Positions 45,009 to 58,222 of a stretch of DNA of 58,960 nt are shown one piece after another. The translations under genes and the position numbers were made by a program. Each line of letters begins with the position of its first letter. The stretch's first letter is position 1. The notes under the pieces are model-generated. The model saw only the letters and a program-made list of their open reading frames with translations. It ran no database searches and was not told the origin of the DNA. The stretch is from an uncultured Pelagibacteraceae bacterium (GTDB lineage Bacteria > Pseudomonadota > Alphaproteobacteria > Pelagibacterales > Pelagibacteraceae), in assembly GCA_902576395.1 (NCBI GenBank), contig CACGVB010000005.1, positions 1 to 58,960 on the forward strand, in the 5' to 3' direction.

Positions 45009-47413
45009 AATTTACATTAGGTTGGCTAAAAGAACATCTCGACACAAAAATACAAGATACCGGTTTAATTGAAAAATTAACAGATATTGGGCTTGAAGTT
45101 GAAAGTTTTGAAAACTTAAATTCTGATTTAGACAATTTTATAGTAGCAAAAATAATTAATGCTGAACAGCACCCAAATGCAGATAGACTTCGAGTATGTG
45201 ATGTTGATATTGGCCAGGAAAATAATGTTAAAGTAGTATGTGGAGCGCCAAATGCTAAAAAAGATCTTTTAACTGTATACGCAGGTCCAGGATCAATAAT
45301 TCCAAAAAATAATATGAAACTTGCAATTAGTAAGATTAGAGGAGTTACTTCCTATGGAATGCTATGTTCTGAGTCTGAATTGAATTTATCAGACGAAAGT
45401 GAAGGAATAACAGAACTAAAAACAACTAAGTACTCTGATAAAATAGGCGAAAATTTTTTTAAAAATAAAAGTGAAAAAGTTGTAGATTTATCGATCACAC
45501 CCAATCGTCCCGACTGCTTAGGGGTAAGAGGTATAGCTAGAGATCTTGCAGCTGCTGGAGCAGGTAAATTAAAAAATATTTCTAATAAAAATATTAAAAA
45601 AAATGGATCTCAAAAAATCAAAGTTTCAATTAAAAAAGAGGAAAATCAAGGCTGTACAGTATTTGGTAGTTGCTTAATCACAGGTGTTACAAATAAAGAA
45701 AGTCCAAAATGGCTGAAAGAAAAAATTATTTCACTTGGTCAAAAACCAATTTCAGCAATTGTTGATATTACAAATTATGTAATGTTAGACTTAAATAGAC
45801 CACTTCATGCTTATGATGCAGATAAAATTGATAGAGAAATTATAGTAAGAAATTCAAAAAAGGGTGAAACTTTTAAGGCCCTTGATAACAAAGAGTATAA
45901 ATTAGGTGATGATATGTGTGTTATTTCTGATAAATCTGGAGTTTTAGGCTTGGGAGGAGTCATTGGAGGCACACGTTCTGGAACTGAAATTAATACTAAA
46001 AACATTTTATTAGAATCTGCGTATTTTATTCCTAGATCAATTAGAAAAACGTCAAAATTATTAAATATTGATACTGATGCAAAATTTAGATTTGAAAGGG
46101 GAATTGATCCTCGATCGATTGAATTAGGTTTGTCAAAAGCTGCTGAATTAATATCTGAGATTTGTGGTGGTAAAATAAGTAATTTTGATATTCAAAAAAC
46201 AGATAAGTATGAAAAAAAAAAAATTAAATTCAAAGTCTCTTTATTTGAAAAAATAACTGGTTTTAAAATAAATGATAATGAGATTGTCAAAATTTTAACT
46301 GAATTGGGATTTGAGGTATCTAAGAAGAAATTAGAATTAGATTTAAAAATACCTACCTGGAGACCTGATATAATTCAACCAATAGATATAGTTGAAGAAA
46401 TAGTAAGAATTAAAGGATATAATAACATAGAAACACTAGAGCCTGAAAAAACTAAAATAAATGATACATTAAATAAACAACAAAAACTCTTTCACTTTCT
46501 ACAACGATCTGTCGCATCAAAAGGTTATTTTGAGACTGTAACCTGGTCATTTACAGACTCGAAAATAAATAATCTTTTTAAAGAAAATCTAGAAGAAATA
46601 AAAATAGTAAACCCAATAAGTTCAGACTTAGATGTTTTACGAAATTCAATTTTCACAAATTTAACTTTTTATTTAAAGAAAAATTTAGACAGAGGATTTA
46701 AAGATATTTCGCTTTTCGAAATTGGCCCAATTTTTAAGAATAGCAAGCCAGGTGAGCAATTAACAGTTATAGGAGCAATTAAATCAGGAAAAGTATCAAG
46801 GTTAAATTGGAACGAAAAAGAAAGACCAGTTGATGTTTTTGATGTAAAAAAAGATGCTATTCAGACACTTGTCGAAGCTGGATATGATAAGAAAAGATTC
46901 TTTATAAGAGATAATTCTCCTTCATATTATCACCCAGGCAAAGCTGGCTCAGTCTATCTTGATAAGGATGATATTGAACCTGTTGCTTATTTCGGAGACA
47001 TACATCCAAATATTGTTAAAAAACTTGATATAAAAACTGAAGGTCTAGTAGGTTTTGAGATTTATCTAGATCATTTAAAAGAAAATAAAATTAAACTCAA
47101 AGATCAAAAACCTAATTTTGAGTACTCTGACTATCAAAAATCAGAAAGAGACTTTGCGTTTATAGTTGATAAAAATTTTAAAGCACAGGATATAATAGAA
47201 ATCATATCATCAATTGATCCAAATTTAATAAGGTCAATTAAAATCTTTGATATTTATGAAGGTGATAATATACCAGACGGCAAAAAATCAATTGCACTTA
47301 ACGTTACAATTCAATCATCTGAAAAAACATTAGAAGAGAGTGATCTTGAAAAAATTAATAAATTAATCATTTCAACTGTTGAAACTAAATCTGGGGCAAA
47401 AATTAGATCCTAA
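45005..47413 (+). CDS. pheT: phenylalanyl-tRNA synthetase beta subunit
   Basis: An 802-residue subunit of standard length. It has the N-terminal EMAP-like tRNA-binding domain ([19 protein letters not shown]), the B3/B4 editing region ([39 protein letters not shown]), the B5 domain ([17 protein letters not shown]), and the C-terminal anticodon-binding fold ([15 protein letters not shown]). It is translationally coupled to pheS and directly adjacent to lepA (TAA then ATG). Confidence 0.97.
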   Translation: MKFTLGWLKEHLDTKIQDTGLIEKLTDIGLEVESFENLNSDLDNFIVAKIINAEQHPNADRLRVCDVDIGQENNVKVVCGAPNAKKDLLTVYAGPGSIIPKNNMKLAISKIRGVTSYGMLCSESELNLSDESEGITELKTTKYSDKIGENFFKNKSEKVVDLSITPNRPDCLGVRGIARDLAAAGAGKLKNISNKNIKKNGSQKIKVSIKKEENQGCTVFGSCLITGVTNKESPKWLKEKIISLGQKPISAIVDITNYVMLDLNRPLHAYDADKIDREIIVRNSKKGETFKALDNKEYKLGDDMCVISDKSGVLGLGGVIGGTRSGTEINTKNILLESAYFIPRSIRKTSKLLNIDTDAKFRFERGIDPRSIELGLSKAAELISEICGGKISNFDIQKTDKYEKKKIKFKVSLFEKITGFKINDNEIVKILTELGFEVSKKKLELDLKIPTWRPDIIQPIDIVEEIVRIKGYNNIETLEPEKTKINDTLNKQQKLFHFLQRSVASKGYFETVTWSFTDSKINNLFKENLEEIKIVNPISSDLDVLRNSIFTNLTFYLKKNLDRGFKDISLFEIGPIFKNSKPGEQLTVIGAIKSGKVSRLNWNEKERPVDVFDVKKDAIQTLVEAGYDKKRFFIRDNSPSYYHPGKAGSVYLDKDDIEPVAYFGDIHPNIVKKLDIKTEGLVGFEIYLDHLKENKIKLKDQKPNFEYSDYQKSERDFAFIVDKNFKAQDIIEIISSIDPNLIRSIKIFDIYEGDNIPDGKKSIALNVTIQSSEKTLEESDLEKINKLIISTVETKSGAKIRS

Positions 47414-49225
47414 ATGTCTACAAAAATCGATAATATAAGAAATTTTGCAATCATTGCTCATATCGATCATGGTAAGTCAACTATTGCTGATAGAATTATA
47501 CATAGATGTGGTGGGTTGACAGATAGAGAAATGAAATCACAGGTTTTAGACTCTATGGATATTGAAAGAGAAAGAGGCATAACAATAAAAGCTCAAACAG
47601 TAAAATTAAATTATAAATCAAAAAATGGAAAAAATTATATTCTTAACATTATAGATACCCCAGGCCATGTTGATTTTAGTTATGAAGTTAGTAGATCTTT
47701 ATATGCTTGTGAGGGTTCGATATTAATTGTAGATAGTACTCAAGGTGTAGAGGCGCAAACTTTAGCAAATGTTTATCAAGCACTAGATATAAATCATGAA
47801 ATAATTCCGGTTTTAAATAAAATTGATTTACCAGCTTCTGATATAGATAGAACAAATAAACAAATAGAAGATGTGATAGGCATCGATACTGTAAATGCTG
47901 TACCTTGTTCTGGAAAAACAGGCGAAGGCATTGATGAAATTTTGGAACAAATTATTCAAACTTTACCAGGACCAAAAGGTGAAAAAGATCAAAAACTAAA
48001 GTGTTTATTAGTAGATAGTTGGTATGACACTTACTTAGGAGTAGTGATTTTAGTAAGAGTAATTGATGGGAAAATTAAAAATAATATGAAAATCAAAATG
48101 ATGTCTAATAATCAGGAGTATTTTGTTGAAAAAGTTGGAGTGTTTACACCTAAACCAAAAGATATAGACGAACTTAGTTCAGGGGAAATCGGATTTATAA
48201 CAACTGGAATAAAAGTTTTATCAGATACAAAAGTTGGAGATACTATTTGCGACGCTGCTAAGCCATTATCAGAAACACTTCCCGGTTTTAAGCCAAGTAA
48301 ACCAGTGGTTTTTTGTGGATTATTTCCTGTTGATAGCTCTGAGTATCAAAAATTAAAAGATGGATTAGCTAAACTAAAATTAAATGATTCTAGTTTTTCT
48401 TTTGAGCCTGAGTCTTCTACAGCTTTAGGGTTAGGTTTTAGATGTGGTTTTTTAGGTTTGCTACATTTAGAAATTGTTACTGAAAGACTAGAAAGGGAAT
48501 TTGATATTAATCTATTAACTACAACTCCTGGAGTTGTATATAAGATCCATATGAATAATGGAGAGATAAAAGATCTTCAAAATCCATCAAGTTTACCAGA
48601 CCCAACTTTGATAAAATTTATTGAGGAACCATGGATCAAAGCAACAATTATTACACCCGATCAGTACTTAGGACCTATAATAAAAATATGTCAGGATAAA
48701 AGAGGAGTTCAGACAAATTTGAGTTACTCTGGAAACAGAGCTGTTGTAAATTATGAATTACCTTTAAACGAAGTAGTGTTTGATTTTAATGATAGATTAA
48801 AATCAATGACAAGTGGATACGCAAGTTTTGATTATGAAATAATTGGTCATAGAGAAGGAGATCTAGTTAAAATGGGTATTCTTGTAAATACGGAACCAGT
48901 TGACGCTTTAGCTATGATGATACATAAAGATTTCGCTCAAAAAACAGGAAGAGAGGTATGTGAAAAATTAAAAGAGTTAATTCCAAGGCATAATTTTATG
49001 ATACCAGTTCAAGCAGCAATTGGTGGGAAGATTATTGCAAGAGAAACAATTAAAGGTTTTAAAAAAGATGTTTTAACAAAAATTCATGGTGGTGGAGCTA
49101 CAGATAGAAAAAGAAAGTTACTTGAAAAACAAAAAAAAGGAAAAGCAAGGGCTAAACAATTTGGAAAAGTTGAGATCCCACAAGAGGCATTTATAGGTGT
49201 GCTCAAAATATCTAAAGAGAAATAA
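47414..49225 (+). CDS. lepA: translation elongation factor 4 (LepA)
   Basis: A 603-residue translational GTPase that acts on stalled or misassembling ribosomes. G1 is [18 protein letters not shown]2 [14 protein letters not shown]3 [12 protein letters not shown] and G4 NKIDLPASD. The LepA-specific C-terminal domain includes [34 protein letters not shown]. Length is normal. It starts right at the pheT stop and ends 2 nt before tRNA-Ser, so the tRNA is probably processed from the same transcript. Confidence 0.97.
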   Translation: MSTKIDNIRNFAIIAHIDHGKSTIADRIIHRCGGLTDREMKSQVLDSMDIERERGITIKAQTVKLNYKSKNGKNYILNIIDTPGHVDFSYEVSRSLYACEGSILIVDSTQGVEAQTLANVYQALDINHEIIPVLNKIDLPASDIDRTNKQIEDVIGIDTVNAVPCSGKTGEGIDEILEQIIQTLPGPKGEKDQKLKCLLVDSWYDTYLGVVILVRVIDGKIKNNMKIKMMSNNQEYFVEKVGVFTPKPKDIDELSSGEIGFITTGIKVLSDTKVGDTICDAAKPLSETLPGFKPSKPVVFCGLFPVDSSEYQKLKDGLAKLKLNDSSFSFEPESSTALGLGFRCGFLGLLHLEIVTERLEREFDINLLTTTPGVVYKIHMNNGEIKDLQNPSSLPDPTLIKFIEEPWIKATIITPDQYLGPIIKICQDKRGVQTNLSYSGNRAVVNYELPLNEVVFDFNDRLKSMTSGYASFDYEIIGHREGDLVKMGILVNTEPVDALAMMIHKDFAQKTGREVCEKLKELIPRHNFMIPVQAAIGGKIIARETIKGFKKDVLTKIHGGGATDRKRKLLEKQKKGKARAKQFGKVEIPQEAFIGVLKISKEK

Positions 49226-49227
49226 AA

Positions 49228-49317
49228 GGAGAGGTGGCCGAGTGGTTGAAGGCGCACGCTTGGAAAGCGTGTATAGGGGAAACTCTATCATGGGTTCGAA
49301 TCCCATTCTCTCCGCCA
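49228..49317 (+). tRNA. tRNA-Ser (anticodon GGA)
   Basis: A 90-nt class II tRNA. The acceptor GGAGAGG pairs with TCTCTCC (one G-T), followed by discriminator G and an encoded CCA at 49315-49317. The anticodon arm CACGC-TTGGAAA-GCGTG gives anticodon GGA (codons UCC/UCU). A long variable arm and T-loop GTTCGAATC are present. It begins 2 nt after the lepA stop. Confidence 0.97.
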
Positions 49318-49483
49318 TTAATTTTCAACCTAAAAATGGCTTTTATTCAAAAGAATCTATAAATAGAAAAATTTTTTTAAAATACCTACCATTATCGTTG
49401 ATATTATTAACTAATTTAAGCTTAAAGTCATAAGAGATTTTATTAAAAATTTCAAAAATGGTATAAAAGATACCTCCTTATAA

Positions 49484-51547
<2,064 letters not shown>

Positions 51548-51550
51548 TTA

Positions 51551-52828
51551 ATGGAGTTAAGCAGCAATTCCAAATCATCGTACTTAAACAAAATTACATA
51601 CGTCAATTTAAGATGGATAGGTGTAATAGGGCAATTTATTACTATAAATGCAGTCGCATTCTTATTTAAATTTGAATTTAATTTTTTATTAGCAAATGTT
51701 ATAGTTTTATTGGGTGCTTTAAGTAATATTTTCTTATTTTATTATTTTAAAAAAAATCAATTACAAGAAAAAATATCTTTAACTTTTCTGACCCTTGATA
51801 TTATACAATTAAGTTTTTTGCTTTATTTAACTGGTGGCACTATAAATCCATTCTCAATATTCTTGATTATACCAAGTATATTTGCCTCAAATAGCCTAAG
51901 TATTAGAACAAATATTTTATTAATAATTTTGACAATTTCTTCAATTATTCTACTTACTTTCTATCATGAAGAATTACCTTCACCATTAAATGAATATATT
52001 TTTAGTAATTACTATTATTATTCAGTACCTTTAGCTTTAATTATTGCACTTATTTTTCTGAATTTTTTTGCTTTAACATTTGGAAATGAGTCAAAAGTTA
52101 GAAAAGATGCATTAGATAAAATTCAGGAAGTTATTTCTAAAGAGAACGAATTAGTTTCATTAGGTGGACAAGCAGCAGCAGCAGCTCACTCTTTAGGTAC
52201 TCCACTTTCTACAATTAAAATTATTTCTCAAGATTTGTATAATAATTTTAAAAATAATAATGATCTAAAAAAAGATATTGAATTACTTGTAAGTCAAGTA
52301 GATAGATGTAATGAAATATTAAAAAGATTGTCTTTAAATCCTGCAGTTGAAGATGATTTTATAGATAAGGATATTACTCTTCATGAGTATGTGAAAGAAA
52401 TTGTGAATTCTTTCAAAGAAATATCAGATAAAAATTTTATTATCAATACTGAGCAGAATTATAATTCCATTGAAATTTCAAAATTAATTGAAATTGTTTA
52501 TGGTATAAGAAACTTTGTTGGAAATGCAAATAAGTTTGCAAAAAAAAATATTTATATTTCAATAACTAGTGACAGTGTAAACTCTTCGATATCTGTCGAA
52601 GATGATGGTTCAGGATTCCCTAAAGATATATTAACCAAAATTGGAGATCCATATATAAAATCATTGCAATCTAAAAATAAATCAAGAGCAGGATTGGGTT
52701 TGGGAATTTTTATAGGTAAAACTTTGTTAGAAAAAAATAAGGCAAAACTCTTAATTAGGAATTCAGAGACAAGAGGTGGTGCAGAAATTAAAATAGAGTG
52801 GTCTAATAAAGATTTAATTAACCTTTAG
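51551..52828 (+). CDS. regB: RegB/PrrB-family sensor histidine kinase
   Basis: A 425-residue membrane histidine kinase. About six N-terminal helices contain the RegB quinone-associated motif [12 protein letters not shown] (GGxxNPF). The H-box is [20 protein letters not shown] near residue 212, close to RegB's AAHELGTPL but with Ser for Glu. N and G boxes are [21 protein letters not shown] and [16 protein letters not shown]. RegB senses aerobic quinone redox state and phosphorylates RegA. No RegA-like response regulator is adjacent, so the partner must be elsewhere. It follows gyrB by 3 nt, an unusual operon companion, and its end overlaps cobT by 4 nt. Confidence 0.85.
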   Translation: MELSSNSKSSYLNKITYVNLRWIGVIGQFITINAVAFLFKFEFNFLLANVIVLLGALSNIFLFYYFKKNQLQEKISLTFLTLDIIQLSFLLYLTGGTINPFSIFLIIPSIFASNSLSIRTNILLIILTISSIILLTFYHEELPSPLNEYIFSNYYYYSVPLALIIALIFLNFFALTFGNESKVRKDALDKIQEVISKENELVSLGGQAAAAAHSLGTPLSTIKIISQDLYNNFKNNNDLKKDIELLVSQVDRCNEILKRLSLNPAVEDDFIDKDITLHEYVKEIVNSFKEISDKNFIINTEQNYNSIEISKLIEIVYGIRNFVGNANKFAKKNIYISITSDSVNSSISVEDDGSGFPKDILTKIGDPYIKSLQSKNKSRAGLGLGIFIGKTLLEKNKAKLLIRNSETRGGAEIKIEWSNKDLINL

Positions 52829-54618
52829 TGAAGTTTTTTATTTTCAAATAGTCCACTTAATTGATCTATCATTACATCCCCAAGCTCTTGTACATCGGAA
52901 ATTTTGATTGCTTTTTTATAATATCGAGATACATCGTGACCAATTCCTATAGCTAATATTTCTACTTCACTTTTATTCTCAATAAATTTAACAATTTTCT
53001 TCAAATTTTTTTCTAAAAAGTCTCCTGAATTAACTGATAATGTTGAGTCATCTACTGGTGCTCCATCTGAAATAACCATAAGGATTTTTCTTTCCTCTTT
53101 TCTTTTTTTTAATCTATTAAAAGCCCACGTTATAGCTTCACCATCTATATTTTCTTTTAATAAACCCTCTTTTAGCATCAACCCCAAATTCTTTTTTGAT
53201 TGCCTCCAATGAGAATCCGCACCTTTATAAATTATATGTCTTAAATCATTAAGTCTTCCAGGATTTTTAGTTTTACCCAATCTATTCCACTCCTGGCGAC
53301 TTTTACCACCTTTCCAATTTTTTGTCGTAAAACCTAGTATTTCAACTTTAACTGAACATCTTTCTAAGGTTCTGGATAAAATATCAGCACATATTGCAGC
53401 TATTGTTATTGGTCTACCTCTCATTGACCCAGAGTTGTCAATTAAAAGCGTTACAATTGTATCTTTAAAGTCTAAATCTTTTTCTTTTTTAAATGATAAG
53501 GAGTTATATGGGTCAATAATAATTCTAGGTAATTTTGAACTATCTAACAAACCCTCTTCTAGATCAAATTCCCATGATCGATTTTGTTTAGCCATTAATT
53601 GTCTTTGTAATTTATTTGCTAACTTGGTAATTAAATCTTGAAAACTTGTGAGTTGTTGGTCTAAATTTCTTCTTAGTTTTTGAATTTCTTCAGCTGTGTC
53701 TAAACTCTCTGCTTTTGCAACTTCGTCAAATTCAGTAGTAAATATTTTGTATTCTTTATCACTTACACTCAAATTTTTTTTTTGTATAACATTTTCAGAT
53801 TCTGTATCCTCGTTATTTTCACTACCAAGCTGATCTTCAAGTCTAAACTCATTTACTTCATCCTCGCTATCCATTCCCTGGCTTATGTTTTCATCTTCGC
53901 TTGTTTTACTAGAGTCATTATTATCTTTGTCTTCATTGTTATTAGAATTATTTTGATCTTGCGTATCATCATCTTCTTCATTTTCTTTTTCAGTTGTGTC
54001 ATCACTTTCAAATATATCCATACCTTCTAAAATTTCAGAAAATTTAGCATTATAGACTTCTTGATTTTCTAGATTTTCATTTAAAAATTCAAAATGTTTA
54101 TCTATTGACTTATTAAAATCTTTCTCCCAAAATTTAAGAATTTCTTTGTTCTCCGGGTATAATTCGACATTAAAAAATTTGTTTGTCATATAAATTTCAA
54201 ATGCATCAACAATATTTGTGTCTTCTTTTTTTGTTATCTTTTCTTGTTTAAGATGTTGAAGTCTATTTTTATAATTTTCTTTAAAATTTTTGGAAATTCC
54301 TTTTAGCATCTCTGAACCAAGCAATTCATATCTTACCTTTTCTGCAAGCTGGTAGAGTGTTCTACATGATGGATTTTGTGGATTGTTTTTATCTAATAAT
54401 TTTCTGTTTGAAAATCTTCTTTTCAAAGCCTTAGAATCTGTTTCGGCTCTTAGTTTTTTGAATTGATTTATATCATTAATATTGTCAATATTCCCAATAT
54501 CATAATCTTTTTCATAATTTTTATTATTTTTGACAACTTTATAATCATTCGAAATTACTTTGTAAGTTGATTGAAGGGCTTGCTTGAACTTTTCTTTAAT
54601 ACTGTCATCTTTGTTCAT
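52825..54618 (-). CDS. cobT: CobT-like cobaltochelatase subunit (VWA domain)
   Basis: A ~597-residue protein with the CobT layout: an N-terminal helical part, a long acidic Asp/Glu/Asn/Ser-rich stretch (~residues 200-280), and a C-terminal von Willebrand A domain with the MIDAS-type [16 protein letters not shown]. Late motifs are [17 protein letters not shown] and [15 protein letters not shown]. CobT normally pairs with the AAA+ CobS as chaperone for CobN in cobalt insertion. I use ATG 54618, overlapping the cobS stop by one base (TGATG); the previous codon is TTG. No CobN or other cobalamin gene is in the window. Confidence 0.9.
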   Translation of the reverse strand: MNKDDSIKEKFKQALQSTYKVISNDYKVVKNNKNYEKDYDIGNIDNINDINQFKKLRAETDSKALKRRFSNRKLLDKNNPQNPSCRTLYQLAEKVRYELLGSEMLKGISKNFKENYKNRLQHLKQEKITKKEDTNIVDAFEIYMTNKFFNVELYPENKEILKFWEKDFNKSIDKHFEFLNENLENQEVYNAKFSEILEGMDIFESDDTTEKENEEDDDTQDQNNSNNNEDKDNNDSSKTSEDENISQGMDSEDEVNEFRLEDQLGSENNEDTESENVIQKKNLSVSDKEYKIFTTEFDEVAKAESLDTAEEIQKLRRNLDQQLTSFQDLITKLANKLQRQLMAKQNRSWEFDLEEGLLDSSKLPRIIIDPYNSLSFKKEKDLDFKDTIVTLLIDNSGSMRGRPITIAAICADILSRTLERCSVKVEILGFTTKNWKGGKSRQEWNRLGKTKNPGRLNDLRHIIYKGADSHWRQSKKNLGLMLKEGLLKENIDGEAITWAFNRLKKRKEERKILMVISDGAPVDDSTLSVNSGDFLEKNLKKIVKFIENKSEVEILAIGIGHDVSRYYKKAIKISDVQELGDVMIDQLSGLFENKKLH

Positions 54619-55592
54619 CAAATTTGAATATTGATCATTGACTCTGGCAATTCATCTCCAAAACATCTTTGATAATATTCGGCAATAGTATTTTTCTCAG
54701 TGTCGTCACATTTGTTTAAAAATGTAACTCTAAATGCATACCCGATATCTTTGAAAATTTCTGAATTTTCTGCCCAATGTAAAACTGTTCTAGGACTCAT
54801 TACTGTAGATATATCACCTGCCATAAATCCTTTTCTTGTAAGAGAAGCAACTTTTATCATGTTTGAGACTTGTTCTTTACCTTTAGGATTATTTAAATTT
54901 TTGTTCTTACCTAATATAATTTCCATTTCTTTATCTAAACTGAGATAGTTTAATGTAGATACAATATTCCATCTATCCATTTGTCCCTGATTAATTTGTT
55001 GTGTTCCGTGATATAATCCAGTTGTATCACCTAGTCCTACAGTATTTGTTGTTGCAAAAAGCCTAAAAAATTTATTTTGTTTAATAACTTTATTTTTATC
55101 TAATAAAGTAAAGCTACCCTCTGACTCAAGTACTCTCTGAATAACGAACATTACATCTGGTCTTCCAGCGTCATATTCATCAAAAACTAAGGCAACAGGA
55201 TTTTGAATTGACCAAGGTAGTATTCCTTCTTTAAATTCAGTGATTTGTTTACCATCTTTAATTACTATTGAATCTTTTCCTATTAAGTCAATTCTACTAA
55301 CATGGCTATCAAGATTAATTCTTATGCAAGGCCAATTTAATCTCGCAGCAATTTGTTCAATGTGCGTTGATTTCCCAGTTCCATGGTACCCTTGAATTAA
55401 AACTCTTTTATTAAAAGAAAATCCTGACAAAATAGCCAATGTTGTATCTTTATCGAACTTGTAAGTTTTATCAATTTCTGGGACGTACTCACTGGTTTTT
55501 GAAAATGCATCAACTTCCATGTTACTTTCAATTCCAAAAGTTTGTTTAATAGATAACTTAATGTCAGGGGTATGGTTAATATTTGGTGTCAA
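54618..55592 (-). CDS. cobS: CobS-like AAA+ ATPase (cobaltochelatase subunit)
   Basis: A 324-residue MoxR-like AAA+ ATPase. It has the conserved N-terminal [19 protein letters not shown], Walker [33 protein letters not shown], Walker [21 protein letters not shown], and [20 protein letters not shown]. The start is a TTG at 55592, supported by AAGGA five nt upstream (55598-55602) and by homologues that include this N-terminal segment; the first ATG (55520) would remove part of it. It is coupled to cobT and overlaps the J-protein gene by 17 nt. Confidence 0.92.
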   Translation of the reverse strand: MTPNINHTPDIKLSIKQTFGIESNMEVDAFSKTSEYVPEIDKTYKFDKDTTLAILSGFSFNKRVLIQGYHGTGKSTHIEQIAARLNWPCIRINLDSHVSRIDLIGKDSIVIKDGKQITEFKEGILPWSIQNPVALVFDEYDAGRPDVMFVIQRVLESEGSFTLLDKNKVIKQNKFFRLFATTNTVGLGDTTGLYHGTQQINQGQMDRWNIVSTLNYLSLDKEMEIILGKNKNLNNPKGKEQVSNMIKVASLTRKGFMAGDISTVMSPRTVLHWAENSEIFKDIGYAFRVTFLNKCDDTEKNTIAEYYQRCFGDELPESMINIQI

Positions 55593-56109
55593 TTTTATCC
55601 TTATATGTATTTTTTAATTGAGTATAAGCTAGAGTAATTACTTTAAGCTTGTCTTCAAATTTTTTATTTCCAGAATTCATATCAGGGTGAAATTTTTTGA
55701 CAAGCTTTTTAAATTTTTCTTGAACTTTTTCCCATTTTAACCCAACACTAATTCCTAATATATTAAAGGCTTTTAAATCATTATTATTAAATTTAAATTT
55801 ATTCATATTATTAAAATCATTGTTAAATTTAAATTTATCCATCTCATCTTTTAAAGCATTACTCCAAAGAACTTTGAAGAAATTATCAGATGAACTAAAA
55901 CTTTGTGTTGGTTTGTGCCAAGTTATGTCAGACCTTAAAAAATCAACTATTTGCTGATCACTCATACCTGTAAAATAATTCCAACTTTTATTGAATTCTT
56001 TAACATGGTTTAAACATAGTAATCTATAATCTTTGCTATTATCTCTTTCTTTGGGTGCTCTAAAAAGACCTTCCTCTGAGCAATTATTCCAATCGCAAAT
56101 GTTTTTCAT
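55576..56109 (-). CDS. J-domain protein of the alphaproteobacterial bolA-cobST cluster
   Basis: A 177-residue protein. The C-terminal ~65 residues are a J domain with AFNILGISVGLKWEKVQEKF and the intact HPD motif in KKFHPDMNSG, so it can stimulate a DnaK-type Hsp70. The N-terminal part has conserved Cys/His (CDWNNCSEEGLFRAP, LLCLNHVKEFNKSWNYF) that may bind a metal, and the family motif GMSDQQIVDFLRSD. An almost repeated FKFNNDFNNMNKFKFNNND stretch links the two halves. It is immediately upstream of cobS (17-nt overlap) and divergent from bolA, suggesting a chaperone function tied to CobS/CobT. Confidence 0.85.
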   Translation of the reverse strand: MKNICDWNNCSEEGLFRAPKERDNSKDYRLLCLNHVKEFNKSWNYFTGMSDQQIVDFLRSDITWHKPTQSFSSSDNFFKVLWSNALKDEMDKFKFNNDFNNMNKFKFNNNDLKAFNILGISVGLKWEKVQEKFKKLVKKFHPDMNSGNKKFEDKLKVITLAYTQLKNTYKDKIDTKY

Positions 56110-56129
56110 GATGTATAATACTTTATAAA

Positions 56130-56390
56130 ATGAACATTAATCAACTAATTGAAACTATAGAAAAAAAAATTTTGTCGCAGGATTGTATTTCAAAAGTTTA
56201 TATAGAGGATAAGTCATTCTTACACAAAAATCACAAATCTTACGAAAATGGAAAATTTCATATTGTTCTTTCAATTGAATCTGATGAGTTAAAGAATAAA
56301 AGCAAGTTATATTCAACAAGGTTTATTTACAAAATTTTAGATGACGAATTAAAAAAATATATTCATTCGTTGCAAATTAAATTAATTTAA
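56130..56390 (+). CDS. BolA family protein
   Basis: An 86-residue BolA/IbaG-type protein. It opens with helix INQLIETIEKKIL; later come the strand VYIEDKSFLHKNHKSYENGKF and HIVLSIESDELKNKSKLYSTR with a helix to the end. BolA proteins partner with monothiol glutaredoxins through an Fe-S cluster in iron and Fe-S homeostasis. It diverges from the J-protein gene over 20 nt, and its end overlaps aroB by 9 nt. bolA beside J-protein-cobS-cobT is a common alphaproteobacterial arrangement. Confidence 0.88.
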   Translation: MNINQLIETIEKKILSQDCISKVYIEDKSFLHKNHKSYENGKFHIVLSIESDELKNKSKLYSTRFIYKILDDELKKYIHSLQIKLI

Positions 56391-57485
56391 ACTACTAGAT
56401 AAATATTTTTTTAAATTTTTAGGGCTAATCTGAAAGTCAATTTTTATTTTTCCAAAATCTTTTACTAAAATTAAATTAATATTATTTGAATTATTTTTCT
56501 TATCACTTCTCATATAATTCATAATTTTAGACATATGTTTTTTTTTAAATAATTTTTCAATTTCTGGTTTCATCCCGATTCTATTAATATGATTTAAAAT
56601 AATATTTAATTTTTGTTTTGATAAAATTTTTCTTTTAAAACTTAATTTAACTGCATTTTTAATGCCTAAAATTACAGCTTCTCCATGATTTAATTTTTTA
56701 GAAAAACCTAAAGTAGATTCATAAGCGTGAGCAAAAGTATGACCTAAATTTAATATCTTTCTGTAGTTCTTCTCTTTCTCATCTTTTTCTACAACTCTTT
56801 TTTTTAAATTACAGCTTTTAATTATGGATCTTTCAATGAAAGGTGATTTTAATTTTAAAATTTTTTTTAAATTTTTGTCTAAATAGAGAAAATTATTAAA
56901 ATTATCTATAATACTACTTTTTAATATTTCAGCATATCCACAAATAATTTCTCTTTTCGGTAAAGAAGCTAAAATATTCATGTCAGAAACAACTAAATCA
57001 GGTTGATAAAAACTTCCAATCAAATTTTTTCCAAATTTATTATTTACACCTGTTTTACCTCCTATGGATGAATCCACTTGAGCCAGTAAAGTTGTGGGAA
57101 TATTTACAAATTTCATACCTCTTTTAAATGTACTAGATGCAAATCCAACTATATCCCCAATAATTCCCCCACCAAAAGAAATAACACAATCTTCTCTATT
57201 AAACCTATTTTCAAATAAAACTTTATGAATTTTTTCAATTGTTCGGTAATTCTTATTTTTTTCTGATGCTATAATTTCTATTTTAATAAGTTTATTTATT
57301 TTTAAATTTTTGTACAAAAGTCCTTTAAACTTTTTAGGAATATTTTTATCTGTAACGATTAAACATTTATCAAACTTTAGACGGTTAGCCTTTAAAATTT
57401 TATCAATTTTACCAATTAAATCTCTTCCAATTACAATTGAGTAGTTCTTATTGCTTGTTTTAATTGAAAGTTTATTTGTATTCAT
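56382..57485 (-). CDS. aroB: 3-dehydroquinate synthase
   Basis: A 367-residue NAD- and metal-dependent enzyme of the shikimate pathway, converting DAHP to 3-dehydroquinate. The NAD/substrate region is SFGGGIIGDIVGFASSTFKR and IPTTLLAQVDSSIGGKTGVN. Metal ligands are in GYAEILKSS, LNLGHTFAHAYE and LNHGEAVILG. Length is standard. Its start overlaps aroK by 14 nt, the usual aroK-aroB order. Confidence 0.96.
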   Translation of the reverse strand: MNTNKLSIKTSNKNYSIVIGRDLIGKIDKILKANRLKFDKCLIVTDKNIPKKFKGLLYKNLKINKLIKIEIIASEKNKNYRTIEKIHKVLFENRFNREDCVISFGGGIIGDIVGFASSTFKRGMKFVNIPTTLLAQVDSSIGGKTGVNNKFGKNLIGSFYQPDLVVSDMNILASLPKREIICGYAEILKSSIIDNFNNFLYLDKNLKKILKLKSPFIERSIIKSCNLKKRVVEKDEKEKNYRKILNLGHTFAHAYESTLGFSKKLNHGEAVILGIKNAVKLSFKRKILSKQKLNIILNHINRIGMKPEIEKLFKKKHMSKIMNYMRSDKKNNSNNINLILVKDFGKIKIDFQISPKNLKKYLSSSLN

Positions 57486-57984
57486 AAATTTCTAATATCT
57501 TATTTATAATTTCAAATTTGTCTAATTTATCACAATTAATCCTGTAACTAGATAAACTATAAAATTTTGATCTTTCTTTTATTAAATTGTTAATTTGACC
57601 TTTAGTAAGATTAATTGCTAATGGTCTTTTCTTACTCTTATATATTCTTTTTATTATTGTTTCATTTTTCCAATCTAGCCAAAAAGATAAACAATTTTTC
57701 TTACACATTTTTCTGATTGAGGTATTTATAAAACCGCCTCCACCTAAAGATATTACAGAATTTTCTGAACTTAGAAATTTTAAAGATATTTTTTCTTCAA
57801 TTTTACGGAAATAATCTTCTCCATATTTATTAAAAATTTCTGATATTTTAGTATCCTCACTTTCTTCAATCTTTTGATCAATATCAATAAATGTTAATTT
57901 TAATTTTTTTGATAAAATTTTGCCAATTGAAGATTTTCCAGATCCCATCATTCCAATTAATACAATATTTTTATTTGATTTCAT
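57472..57984 (-). CDS. aroK: shikimate kinase
   Basis: A 170-residue P-loop kinase that phosphorylates shikimate. Walker A is IGMMGSGKSSIGKILSKKL, the shikimate-binding Asp is in FIDIDQKIEE, the Gly-rich loop is SLGGGGFI, and the lid/Arg region is RPLAIN. It is first in the aroK-aroB operon and diverges from the small membrane-protein gene at 58040. Confidence 0.95.
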   Translation of the reverse strand: MKSNKNIVLIGMMGSGKSSIGKILSKKLKLTFIDIDQKIEESEDTKISEIFNKYGEDYFRKIEEKISLKFLSSENSVISLGGGGFINTSIRKMCKKNCLSFWLDWKNETIIKRIYKSKKRPLAINLTKGQINNLIKERSKFYSLSSYRINCDKLDKFEIINKILEIYEYK

Positions 57985-58039
57985 GAGTTTCTATATTGAA
58001 AAAACACAAATATGTCTTATTTTGAAATTATTAAATTAT

Positions 58040-58222
58040 ATGCAATTTACAAAAAATACAAGAAAAGACAAAATTTTTAGCTTAGGGACAATTTTAAAAA
58101 TTGTAATAGCCATTTTTATAATTGTATTTGGCATTATTGTGATTAACCAGATTAATTTGCCTGCACCAGACAAACAAATCGAAAAAATTTTACCAAATGA
58201 AAATTTCAAAACAATTAAGTAA
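58040..58222 (+). CDS. 60-residue single-pass membrane protein
   Basis: A short frame, MQFTKNTRKDKIFSLGTILK, then one hydrophobic helix (IVIAIFIIVFGIIVI), then a polar tail NQINLPAPDKQIEKILPNEN. I chose the internal ATG 58040, because earlier in-frame codons run into the aroK start and give unconserved sequence. The positively charged N-terminus suggests an N-in, C-out anchor. It overlaps the next gene by 26 nt, so they are likely coupled. No family recognised; upstream of the exported protein it may be a partner or leader membrane protein. Confidence 0.65.
   Translation: MQFTKNTRKDKIFSLGTILKIVIAIFIIVFGIIVINQINLPAPDKQIEKILPNENFKTIK

Noticed and set aside
49118..49318. Minus-strand 66-codon frame across tRNA-Ser and the end of lepA
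   Set aside because: It is the well-known spurious frame antisense to a serine tRNA, and it overlaps a clear tRNA and conserved lepA sequence.
49471..49478. TACCTCCT just before gyrB, which reads AGGAGGTA on the minus strand like a strong ribosome binding site
   Set aside because: No minus-strand start codon or conserved frame follows at a useful distance, so it looks coincidental.
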